A stretch of 25,920 nucleotides of DNA, taken from contig JAJQBV010000064.1 in the NCBI GenBank assembly GCA_021203115.1, forward strand, positions 1 to 25,920, in the 5' to 3' direction. Positions 17,533 to 24,316 of the stretch are shown here, piece by piece. How positions within the stretch are numbered: position 1 is the first letter of the stretch; the number at the start of each line of letters is the position of its first letter. The position numbers and the translations under genes are program-made. Under the pieces are notes generated by a model. It saw only the letters and a program-made list of their open reading frames with translations. It had not been told where the DNA came from and searched no databases. This DNA is from Clostridiales bacterium. Lineage in GTDB: Bacteria; Bacillota; Clostridia; Lachnospirales; Lachnospiraceae.

Positions 17533-18807
17533 TCAGTCCGAAACTAGATTTTTAACAATGTCAAAGCAGTCGAAGGTCGCAAAATAGTCCTTCGGTGTCT
17601 CTGCCCGGCGGATCAGCTGCGCGCTTCCGTCCTCTTTTAAGAGAATTTCCGCGGACCGAAGCCGTCCGTTGTAATTGTATCCCATGGAAAAACCGTGGGC
17701 GCCGGAGTCATGGATAATCAGATAGTCGCCCATGTCAATCATCGGCAGCATCCGGTCAACGGCGAATTTATCACAGTTTTCGCAGAGAGATCCGACCACA
17801 TCATATTTGTGGTCGCAGGGCGTATCCTCCTTCCCTGCCACCGTAATGTGGTGGTAGGCTCCATAGATAGCCGGACGCATCAGATTTGCCGCGCAGGCAT
17901 CCACGCCGATGTACTCCTTGTATGTGTGCTTTTCATGAATCGCCTGTGTGACCACACATCCGTAGGGTCCCATCATAAACCGCCCCATCTCTGTATAAAT
18001 ATCCACATCGCCCATACCCGCGGGGACAAGCACCTCATTGTATACGCGCTCCACCCCGGCTCCGATCGCCCGGATATCATTCGGCGTCTCCTCCGGCCGG
18101 TAGGCAATGCCGACCCCGCCGGAAAGATTGATAAAGTCCATCTGCACTCCGGTCTTCTCCCGGATCTCAAGGCAAAGTTCAAACAGGGTCTTTGCCAGCG
18201 TCGGATAATAGTCATTCGTCACCGTGTTGCTCACCAGAAACGCGTGCAGGCCGAAACGCTTTACGCCCTTTTCCTTTAAAATACGGTAGCCCTCAATGAT
18301 CTGATCCTTTGTAAAGCCGTACTTTGCATCGCCGGGGTTGTCCATGATGCCGTTGCTCAGCGTATAGACCCCGCCCGGATTGTAGCGGAGACTCATCGTC
18401 TCCGGAAAATCGCCGATCAGATTCTCCAGATACGCGATGTGCGTGAAATCGTCCAGATTAATCGTCGCGCCGATCTCATTCGCATAGAGGAACTCCTCCG
18501 GCGGTGTATCGTTGGAGGAAAACATAATCTCCTCCCCGGAAAATCCCAACGCGTCCGAGAGCATCAGCTCTGTCATGGAAGAACAGTCCGTCCCGCAGCC
18601 GTATTCCTTTAATATGTTCAGTAAAAACGGATTCGGCGTCGCCTTCACTGCAAAATACTCACGAAATCCCGGATTCCACGAGAAAGCCTCCTTTACAGCC
18701 CGTGCGTTCTCACGAATCCCGCGCTCATCATACAGATGGAATGGCGTCGGATATGTCTTTACAATCTCCTCAATCTGTTCCTTTGTGACAAAAGTCGGCT
18801 TGGTCAT
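17533..18807 (-). CDS. lysA: Diaminopimelate decarboxylase
   Basis: This PLP enzyme decarboxylates meso-diaminopimelate to lysine, the last step of lysine synthesis. Counting 424 residues from the ATG at 18807, the PLP-binding Lys is in YFAVKATPNP (K55). A glycine-rich LSGGVGIAY phosphate loop, YTEMGRFMMGPYG, VDACAANLMRPAIYGAYHH and GSLCENCDKFAVDR follow, then a C-terminal HDSGAHGFSMGYNYNGR, all matching fold-type III decarboxylases of the LysA branch. An upstream in-frame GTG (18855) overlaps the predicted -10 box and lacks a ribosome binding site, so the ATG at 18807 with GGGAG upstream is preferred. No other lysine genes are nearby. It has its own promoter and ends before a strong terminator. 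Confidence 0.93.
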   Translation of the reverse strand: MTKPTFVTKEQIEEIVKTYPTPFHLYDERGIRENARAVKEAFSWNPGFREYFAVKATPNPFLLNILKEYGCGTDCSSMTELMLSDALGFSGEEIMFSSNDTPPEEFLYANEIGATINLDDFTHIAYLENLIGDFPETMSLRYNPGGVYTLSNGIMDNPGDAKYGFTKDQIIEGYRILKEKGVKRFGLHAFLVSNTVTNDYYPTLAKTLFELCLEIREKTGVQMDFINLSGGVGIAYRPEETPNDIRAIGAGVERVYNEVLVPAGMGDVDIYTEMGRFMMGPYGCVVTQAIHEKHTYKEYIGVDACAANLMRPAIYGAYHHITVAGKEDTPCDHKYDVVGSLCENCDKFAVDRMLPMIDMGDYLIIHDSGAHGFSMGYNYNGRLRSAEILLKEDGSAQLIRRAETPKDYFATFDCFDIVKNLVSD

Positions 18808-18846
18808 CTTCGGTTCGTCTCCCTTATCAAAATCACTATGTATGAA

Positions 18847-18875
18847 AGTATACACATAAAATTCTCTTTGCGTAA
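18847..18875 (-). promoter_or_regulatory. lysA promoter
   Basis: On the - strand TTACGC (18870-18875) and TATACT (18847-18852) are 17 bases apart, placing the start site about 30 bases before the lysA ATG at 18807. The -10 box lies within an imperfect inverted repeat (18837-18858, TATGT at one end and ACATA at the other) that could be an operator; this is weak. Confidence 0.5.
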
Positions 18876-18896
18876 GAGGTTTATTTTATTCTATTA

Positions 18897-20000
18897 TCAG
18901 ATTAAAGCGCGGCTCTCACTGGCTTCCTGATACAGTCTGCGAAGCACATCTCCGTGAACCCCGATTCTGGCCGGATCCAGTGTACAGATCACTCGTTTGC
19001 AGCTTCGCATGACCTGCCGCGCCCTCTGATAAGTCTCCTCACCCGCATCCGAAAACGGAGCCGTGCTGATCACCTCGGCTGCCAGCGCTCTCGCACAGGG
19101 ATAATCCAGATCATTTTCCCAGAGAATGCCGGTCGCAAAGGGAACCGCTTCCCGCTGCAGGCGGCGGAAGACAGGCATTCCTGTCCCGCAGCCGGCGATG
19201 ACAAAAACCTCCGGCTTCCCCCGCGGCGCCGCAAGCTCCAGACTGCCGGTCCGTCCGTCGCAGGAACCGGCTGTCACCTGAAAAAGCGATTCGATATATC
19301 CATCCGTGAAAATTTCCTCCGGCGTGCCGAGACGGTCGATCCGGTCGTCCCGGATACAGGCCACCCGGTCCGAGATCCGCTCCGCCAGATCCAGCTCGTG
19401 AAGCGACAAAATGACCGAGAGGTCGCGCTCCCGCGCCATCTTTTGGAGCACGGTCAGAAACTCCAGTTTATACCGGATATCCAGAAAGGAGGTCGGCTCG
19501 TCCAGAACAATCAGCTCCGGTTCCTGACAGAACGCACGCGCCAGCATAATGCGCTGCTTCTGACCGTCGCTGGTCTTCTCAAAATCACACTCCGCCAGAT
19601 CAAGGATATTGACTGCTTCCATGGCTTCCCTGACTGCCTGCCGGTCCCGCTCCCCCAGAATCCCGAACCTTCCGGTATACGGATAACGTCCGGTGGCAAC
19701 CACATCCTCACAGGTCATCCGCTCCGGATGAATCCGCTCCGTGAGCACCACGGACATTTTTTCGGATAATTCCTGCGGTGAGATCGCCTGCAGTGATTTT
19801 CCGTCCAGACACACCACCCCGGCAAGCGGCGCAAGCTGGCGGATGATGCTTTTCATGATCGTCGTCTTCCCCGCGCCGTTGGGGCCGATCAGGGTCAGGA
19901 TTTCTCCGCGCTGCACGTGGATCTCAATGTCGCGGATCAGGGGAACGCCCTGATAACCGACGGTAAGGTTTTCTGTGTGAAAATAAAAATCCCTGCTCAT
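18897..20000 (-). CDS. FecE/BtuD-type ABC transporter ATP-binding protein with extra C-terminal domain
   Basis: The ATPase of the iron-chelate/heme-type importer encoded with the overlapping upstream permease. In 367 residues, the ABC domain occupies about 1-245: Walker A GPNGAGKTT (39-47), Walker B LIVLDEPT (163-170) and switch His in SLHELD (201). The signature is TSDGQKQR (143-150) rather than LSGGQ. About 110 residues beyond the usual end (about 255-367) form an added domain beginning PEVFVIAGCGTGMPVFRRLQ; its function is not known to me and it may be regulatory. AGAGGA precedes the ATG, which overlaps the permease stop by four bases, implying translational coupling. Heme, siderophore and cobalamin remain possible substrates; heme is favoured by the NEAT-like gene upstream. 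Confidence 0.9.
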   Translation of the reverse strand: MSRDFYFHTENLTVGYQGVPLIRDIEIHVQRGEILTLIGPNGAGKTTIMKSIIRQLAPLAGVVCLDGKSLQAISPQELSEKMSVVLTERIHPERMTCEDVVATGRYPYTGRFGILGERDRQAVREAMEAVNILDLAECDFEKTSDGQKQRIMLARAFCQEPELIVLDEPTSFLDIRYKLEFLTVLQKMARERDLSVILSLHELDLAERISDRVACIRDDRIDRLGTPEEIFTDGYIESLFQVTAGSCDGRTGSLELAAPRGKPEVFVIAGCGTGMPVFRRLQREAVPFATGILWENDLDYPCARALAAEVISTAPFSDAGEETYQRARQVMRSCKRVICTLDPARIGVHGDVLRRLYQEASESRALI

Positions 20001-21040
20001 GTTTGTTTCCTCTGATCCCTGTGTATTATGACATATATTACCACCGGCGCCCCAAACACCGCCGTCACCGTGCTGATGGAAAGCTCCGTCGGCGCAAAAA
20101 GCACCCGCGCCAACAAATCACAGAAGAGGCAGAATGCCGCACCGCCCAGAAAGCATGCCGGAATCATGACCAGCGGTTTTGCCGTCCGGAATAAGCTTTT
20201 CATCAGATGCGGTACCGCGATCCCGACAAAGGAAACCGGCCCCGCAAAGGCCGTCACACAGGCCGACAACACGCTGGAAAGAAGAACCAGCGCCGCACGG
20301 AACAGCCGGATATTCACCCCCATATTCGCCGCGTAAGCCTCCCCCATCTGATATGCGCTGATCGACTTTGACAGCAGAAACACACAGAACATTGCGGCAA
20401 AAATGACCACCGCCATCACAGCCACATTGTTCCATGTAATACCGGAGAAGCTCCCCTGAGACCAATTGTGGAGATTGACAATATTGGAATCATCCGCAAA
20501 TGTCACCACAAATTCCGTGATTGCCGAGCAGATATAACCGATCATCACGCCGCCGACAATGAGAATCGACATCCGGTCCACCGCTTTGGAAAGCAAAAGC
20601 ACAAATCCCATGGAAATCATGGCACCCGCAAAGGCCGCCGCGATCATCCCCCATGATGTGACACGGATCGATCCGGCCAGACACCAGACCATAAACAGCG
20701 CCACAACCAGCTTCGCACCGGAGGAAATCCCCAGAACATAAGGACCGGCGATCGGATTGTGGAAAAAAGTCTGCAGCAGATACCCGGACAGTGCCAGCCC
20801 GCCGCCCAGTATCATCGCCGCCATCGCCCGCGGGAAACGGATCTGCATGACAATATCCGTCCATGTCTCGCTGTTGCCGTCTCCCGCAAGAATATGCAGC
20901 ACCTCGCGAAGCGGGATCCGCACACTCCCGATGCAGATATTCAAAGTCAGAAATACTAAAACGCAAAAAATCAACACAACATATGGCAATATATATCGTG
21001 TAGCAGTTTCTGTTCTTTTTTCTTTCAGCTTATTGCTCAA
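19997..21040 (-). CDS. FecCD/BtuC-type ABC transporter permease
   Basis: A polytopic membrane protein of 347 residues with about ten hydrophobic segments, the normal size for FecCD/BtuC/HmuU permeases that import siderophores, heme or cobalamin. Diagnostic stretches are IRFPRAMAAMILGGGLALSG, FHNPIAGPYVLGISSGA and GPVSFVGIAVPHLMKSLF, the last being the ATPase-coupling region. The start is TTG (MSNKLKEKRTE), because a stop codon directly precedes it in frame and the next ATG comes about 64 residues later, after the first membrane helix. The ribosome binding site is weak (GGTGAG). The 3' end overlaps the ATPase gene by four bases. It is separated from the binding-protein gene by 291 bases holding a large palindrome. 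Confidence 0.93.
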   Translation of the reverse strand: MSNKLKEKRTETATRYILPYVVLIFCVLVFLTLNICIGSVRIPLREVLHILAGDGNSETWTDIVMQIRFPRAMAAMILGGGLALSGYLLQTFFHNPIAGPYVLGISSGAKLVVALFMVWCLAGSIRVTSWGMIAAAFAGAMISMGFVLLLSKAVDRMSILIVGGVMIGYICSAITEFVVTFADDSNIVNLHNWSQGSFSGITWNNVAVMAVVIFAAMFCVFLLSKSISAYQMGEAYAANMGVNIRLFRAALVLLSSVLSACVTAFAGPVSFVGIAVPHLMKSLFRTAKPLVMIPACFLGGAAFCLFCDLLARVLFAPTELSISTVTAVFGAPVVIYVIIHRDQRKQT

Positions 21041-21123
21041 CTATCTCACCATCTCTTCTTTGTCATGTTATCCGATCTGTTTCGCCGTTTTTTCACAGTA
21101 AGCAAATCGCTCCCCTCTGCTCA

Positions 21124-21316
21124 GGATGCGTCCGGATGTTGTCGACCTATTCCGAAGGCAACTTTTGTAGGGGCGCTTTTAGCTGAGATGAAATCCAGCG
21201 CTTACGGAAACTTAGACGCGAAGGCTCTCCTGAGCGTCTTAGTTGCAGTTAGCGATTAGTTCATCGAAGCGTTGCCCCGGTTGCCTTGGAATAGGTCGAC
21301 AACACCGGTCGCATCC
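21124..21316. repeat. 193-bp imperfect palindrome (MITE-like or structured RNA element)
   Basis: The left arm (21124-21162, 39 bases) and right arm (21280-21316, 37 bases) are inverted copies that differ by one mismatch and two single-base gaps; they share GTTGTCGACCTATTCC. The interior also pairs: GGGGC with GCCCC, GCTT with AAGC, GATGAA with TTCATC, and AGACGC with GCGTCT near the centre. The whole segment can therefore fold into one long hairpin in either strand. No open reading frame is visible in it. It occupies most of the gap between the binding-protein and permease genes. It could be a small non-autonomous mobile element or an mRNA-processing/stabilising structure; I cannot name a family. 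Confidence 0.85.
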
Positions 21317-21331
21317 GTCCACAAAAATTTT

Positions 21332-22531
21332 TTATTCCCCCACCTGATAGAGATACTCCATGTCTCCTGTCTCCCCGTTCAGCATCTTCCGGATATCCGA
21401 CGTAATCGTCCCCAGTTCCATCGAAGCCTGATACAGATTCTTCGTCGTACAGTAGACATGTCCCTCCGAAACCGCCTTAAAATTCTCCAGCAGCGGACTC
21501 AGCGCGAGAAAATCATCCATGCTCTCCACTTCCCCCTCAATGGTACTGTTGTAGATCAGATAGTCCGCATCCTTTGCCGCCGCATAAAACTCCTCCATCT
21601 GCATGCTGACTGTGGAGGAAGCACTCTCCTCCTCGTCCCCGAGATCCGCAAAGATATATGTGCCGCCTGCCTGTTCGATCATCCGCGGAAGATAATCCGA
21701 GGATTTCCGGACATTGACCGCACCGGTACTTGTAATGTAAAAGAACGCCACAGTCGCGCCGCTTTCCTCCCCTTCCTCACTCTCATACAGGGCCGCCTGC
21801 GCATCAAAAACCTCCGCCGCCTGCTCCTCCCGGCCGGTCAAAACGCCGTAGAGCATGATCCACTCCATCCGCCCCAGAGGATCCGACTCATAGCTGGAAT
21901 AATCCACGATCACCGGAATCCCCAGACTCTCCAGCTCCTCCTTCACCTCCGGCGTGTGATAAATCATCGTATTCTCGACGGCAAGTCCGCAGCCCTCCGA
22001 CAGAATAAGCTCATAGTCCGGAGCAGAATATTTCCCCGCGTAGACGATGTCGCCCGCCTCCATTTTCTCCGCCGCCTCACTGATATACCATCCGTCCGCA
22101 TCCAGCGCGGAAAACCGTATATCGTCCAACGCGTCCAGCGACACATACATATCCATCACCGCCGAAGCGGCCAGATAGACATTAGCGATCGGCCGGCAAA
22201 GGACCGTGATTTCCTCATCCAGCCCCTCCGGCGCCGTCTCCCCCTCCGGCACAACGAGATACTGTCCCTCGCTCTCAATGGTAATCAGGGCAAAACCGCC
22301 CTCATAGTAATCAATACGAAACCCTTCCGCATATTCCAGTTCCATCTCACGGTCATAAGCCAGTGTCCCGAGTGTCTGCGGGACTTCGATTTCCCCGGAC
22401 TGCTCTGCGGATTCCGCTTCTGTATCCGCCGCACTCTCCTGTCCGCTTCGCTCTCCCTGCACGGCAGAACAGACAGCGCATGAAAAGAGCAGCACTGTCA
22501 AAAACACTGCTGCCAGACATTTCTTTTTCAT
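21332..22531 (-). CDS. FecB/BtuF-type substrate-binding protein of the ABC importer
   Basis: An exported solute receptor of 399 residues. The N-terminus MKKKCLAAVFLTVLLFSCAV is a signal peptide; Cys residues at the end of the hydrophobic part could be lipidated, though the lipobox (LFSC) is imperfect. A Ser/Glu-rich linker follows, then the two-lobed periplasmic-binding fold joined by a helix (about 80-385), with SLGIPVIVDYSSYESDPLGR and SSDYLPRMIEQAGGTYIFAD as typical class III receptor segments. The protein is very acidic. Its ATG overlaps the stop of the NEAT-like gene by four bases, so the two are probably translated together. Context suggests that it takes heme or another chelate from the NEAT-like protein and delivers it to the FecCD permease; specificity is inferred. 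Confidence 0.88.
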   Translation of the reverse strand: MKKKCLAAVFLTVLLFSCAVCSAVQGERSGQESAADTEAESAEQSGEIEVPQTLGTLAYDREMELEYAEGFRIDYYEGGFALITIESEGQYLVVPEGETAPEGLDEEITVLCRPIANVYLAASAVMDMYVSLDALDDIRFSALDADGWYISEAAEKMEAGDIVYAGKYSAPDYELILSEGCGLAVENTMIYHTPEVKEELESLGIPVIVDYSSYESDPLGRMEWIMLYGVLTGREEQAAEVFDAQAALYESEEGEESGATVAFFYITSTGAVNVRKSSDYLPRMIEQAGGTYIFADLGDEEESASSTVSMQMEEFYAAAKDADYLIYNSTIEGEVESMDDFLALSPLLENFKAVSEGHVYCTTKNLYQASMELGTITSDIRKMLNGETGDMEYLYQVGE

Positions 22532-22965
22532 TTCCTCTCCCGTCCTATGTTCCTTCTGACCGCACAGATTATCGCAACAACAAGAGCAGCGACAGCCGCG
22601 CTGATGACCGCCGGAAACACGGTCGGCGATGTCTTCGCGCCCGCAACAGACGCGCTGTCAAATGTAAGTGTATATTCAATCTCATGCGGCACGCTCATCG
22701 CCGTTGTGTCCGCCGTCACATCCATCGGCTCATCAAAGGCAGTCACCGGAATCTCAAAAACAGAATTTCCGTCCTCATTGACCGGAAGATAGGTCACATC
22801 CTCCACAATCATATAATCATAATACGGACTGCTCCACTCGATGCGCGCCGTCGCGGTCTGATTCTCCACAATCAGCTCGCAGGGTGAGGCAACCGACGCC
22901 CTCCCGCTGCCGCCCGCAAGGACAACCTCAACCGTATATACGCCATCCTCTAACTCTTCCAACAT
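22528..22965 (-). CDS. NEAT-like (iron transport-associated) domain protein with C-terminal membrane anchor
   Basis: A 145-residue protein. Residues about 6-105 resemble the NEAT/iron transport-associated domain used by Gram-positive bacteria to bind heme (EDGVYTVEVVLAGGSGRAS, WSSPYYDYMIV, FEIPVTAFDEP, PHEIEYTLTFD). One membrane helix (about 116-136) is followed by a basic tail, RRNIGRERK. There is no N-terminal signal peptide, and no start giving one was found upstream, although CGGAGGAG supports this ATG. Where NEAT proteins have the heme-ligating YxxxY motif, this one has HEIEY, so His may replace the first Tyr; the alignment is by eye. It directly precedes and overlaps the binding-protein gene. 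If exported, it would pass heme to the importer. Confidence 0.75.
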   Translation of the reverse strand: MLEELEDGVYTVEVVLAGGSGRASVASPCELIVENQTATARIEWSSPYYDYMIVEDVTYLPVNEDGNSVFEIPVTAFDEPMDVTADTTAMSVPHEIEYTLTFDSASVAGAKTSPTVFPAVISAAVAALVVAIICAVRRNIGRERK

Positions 22966-22996
22966 AGGCTCTCCTCCGGTTTTGTATATTACTATC

Positions 22997-23005
22997 GTTA
23001 TACCA
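22997..23005 (-). promoter_or_regulatory. Possible extended -10 promoter before the NEAT-like gene
   Basis: On the - strand TGG directly followed by TATAAC (22997-23002) resembles an extended -10 element without a clear -35 box. It would start a transcript about 25 bases before the NEAT-like ATG, allowing the transport genes to be expressed separately from the two regulators. Confidence 0.35.
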
Positions 23006-23022
23006 CAGCCGGAGGAAAATAT

Positions 23023-23355
23023 CTACTCCATCATGTTGTAAATCAGCCGCAGGATCGATGTCATGGATTCCTTCTGCGACCCGTAGAAATGACTGCACAG
23101 CTCCTCCATCTGCTCGCCGCAGTCTCCGCCATAGTCAAAAAGATAATCCACGCTGACATCCAGCGCCTCCGCCAAACGGTACATCACATACGAAGAACAT
23201 CCGCTCCTTCCTGTCTCTATGTCATACAGGAATTTGGAGGAAATCCCGGCCAGCTCCGCAAGCTGGTCTCTGGTATAATGCCTCCTCATCCTCATTTCGT
23301 AAACCTTTCCTCCGCTTCCCGCGTTAAAGTCCCAATAATCCCTTCCGCATAACAT
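23023..23355 (-). CDS. XRE-family helix-turn-helix regulator
   Basis: A small DNA-binding protein of 110 residues. A Cro/C1-type helix-turn-helix spans about 18-73 (KVYEMRMRRHYTRDQLAEL, then AGISSKFLYDIETGRSG, then MYRLAEALDVSVDYLF). The remaining C-terminal third is short and Cys/Glu/Ser-containing, too small for a known ligand domain. ATG at 23355 is preferred over the preceding in-frame TTG; AGGGG lies about eight bases upstream. It is 29 bases after the BlaI-type gene and 57 bases before the NEAT-like gene, so it is likely co-transcribed with the uptake operon and may regulate it. Confidence 0.88.
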   Translation of the reverse strand: MLCGRDYWDFNAGSGGKVYEMRMRRHYTRDQLAELAGISSKFLYDIETGRSGCSSYVMYRLAEALDVSVDYLFDYGGDCGEQMEELCSHFYGSQKESMTSILRLIYNMME

Positions 23356-23384
23356 CAATTTGTCCCCTCTTCAATCCGATTCAC

Positions 23385-23777
23385 TCACACAGCCATTTCA
23401 TCCAGAAGCTTTCTGATATTCTCCCTCTCCTCTACGGGTAACTTCTGTCCGCTGTAAAGCACGGATATTAAATCAGAAGGGCGGCCCTCAAACCAGAAAT
23501 CAATCTCTTCCTTCAATATCTGCCGTATATATTCCTTTGCATCCCGCTCCGCGTGTGCAAAGGATATCCTGCCCACACGGTATGTACTGACATAACCCTT
23601 GTCAGACATTTTCTTTAAAAAAGTCACCATCGTCGTGCGTGCATAGTCTTTTCCGTAGCACTCGCGCATCCTTACGATGAGTTCCTGCACAGGAATATCA
23701 CCATCGGCATCCCAGATCAGCTTCATGATCATCTGCTCGCACGCACTGAGTCTCCTGACCTCATATCCTTTTTCCAT
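23385..23777 (-). CDS. BlaI/MecI-family winged-helix repressor
   Basis: A dimeric DNA-binding repressor of about 130 residues. The N-terminal winged helix has the family pattern (LSACEQMIMKLIWDADGDIP, VQELIVRMRECYGKDYARTT, MVTFLKKMSDKGYVSTYRVG), followed by a helical dimerisation tail. Family members control beta-lactamase, copper or other stress operons and are usually inactivated by a BlaR1-type protease. No BlaR1-like gene is in the window. ATG at 23777 is chosen because AAGGTGG lies five bases upstream; an in-frame GTG at 23786 has no such site. It is the first gene of the uptake operon, so it may repress that operon and itself, perhaps in response to metal or heme. Confidence 0.88.
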   Translation of the reverse strand: MEKGYEVRRLSACEQMIMKLIWDADGDIPVQELIVRMRECYGKDYARTTMVTFLKKMSDKGYVSTYRVGRISFAHAERDAKEYIRQILKEEIDFWFEGRPSDLISVLYSGQKLPVEERENIRKLLDEMAV

Positions 23778-23834
23778 CTTTTCCACCTTAACCCGTCTGC
23801 AATTATAAACGCGTCTATATTATTCGACGTCTTC

Positions 23835-23885
23835 ATTTTATCCAATCCGTTGTAATAATTCAAGATTCTTTTCGGATTGTATAAT
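23835..23885. promoter_or_regulatory. Divergent promoter region between the BlaI-type and XRE genes
   Basis: On the - strand TTGAAT (23858-23863) and TAAAAT (23835-23840) are 17 bases apart and would serve the BlaI-type gene; TTGGAT with TAATAT further down is an alternative. On the + strand TATAAT (23880-23885) with a poor -35 box would serve the XRE gene. The inverted repeat CAATCCG (23843-23849) and CGGATTG (23873-23879) overlaps both promoters and could be an operator. The exact BlaI box is not recognisable. Confidence 0.5.
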
Positions 23886-23980
23886 TCTTATATCAGTACG
23901 AAAAATACATGAATACCGCTATTCCCATAGCTCAATTTCCGCTTCCCTATAATACTCAGAAAAAAAAGGGAGGAATTTCG

Positions 23981-24316
23981 ATGAGTTCTGTAAATTCCAT
24001 GGACATTTTTCGCAAAAATCTTGCCAACCTCATTCAGCAGGATCCGCACACTTCCATGCGCAATCTCAGCACCAGCATCGGCGCTTCCGACAGCTACATC
24101 CGGAAGATTCTGGCGGAGGGCGCCTCTCCCTCCTTTGACAAGATTGACGCAATCAGTGAATTTTTCAACATCAACAGCTGGGAGCTGTTCTACGACGCGG
24201 ACAACGATGACAATGATTCGCTGGCAACCATCCAGCTTTTAAACCGGATGCCGAAGGATATGCTGCCGGTCGTCCAGTCCTACCTTGACTACCTTTTGAA
24301 TCGTCAGGAGTCATAA
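23981..24316 (+). CDS. XRE-family helix-turn-helix regulator
   Basis: A 111-residue DNA-binding protein, the only + strand gene at this end. The helix-turn-helix spans about 7-66 (FRKNLANLIQQDP, then MRNLSTSIGASDSYIRKILAE, then KIDAISEFFNINSWELF). The C-terminal part is acidic with a final helix (MLPVVQSYLDYLLNRQES). ATG at 23981 follows GGGAGGA; an in-frame ATG at 23909 lacks a ribosome binding site and encodes an unrelated leader. It is divergent from the BlaI-type gene and shares its promoter region. Its 3' end overlaps the 3' end of the convergent protease gene by 13 bases. Confidence 0.9.
   Translation: MSSVNSMDIFRKNLANLIQQDPHTSMRNLSTSIGASDSYIRKILAEGASPSFDKIDAISEFFNINSWELFYDADNDDNDSLATIQLLNRMPKDMLPVVQSYLDYLLNRQES

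Noticed and set aside
18808..18855. Longer lysA starting at GTG 18855
   Set aside because: That start overlaps the predicted -10 box and has no ribosome binding site; ATG 18807 fits the promoter and family.
18857..18877. Terminator after the importer ATPase gene
   Set aside because: The hairpin (CTCTT/AAGAG) is only five pairs with a broken T-run and overlaps the lysA -35 box; too weak to call.
21272..22483. 403-codon open frame on the + strand opposite the substrate-binding protein gene
   Set aside because: It is antisense to a gene with clear signal peptide and family motifs, and its own translation is low-complexity and Arg/His/Leu-rich.
22966..23022. In-frame read-through from the XRE stop into the NEAT-like gene
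   Set aside because: The frame after the XRE stop is open and in phase, but the NEAT-like gene has its own strong ribosome binding site, so coincidence is more likely.
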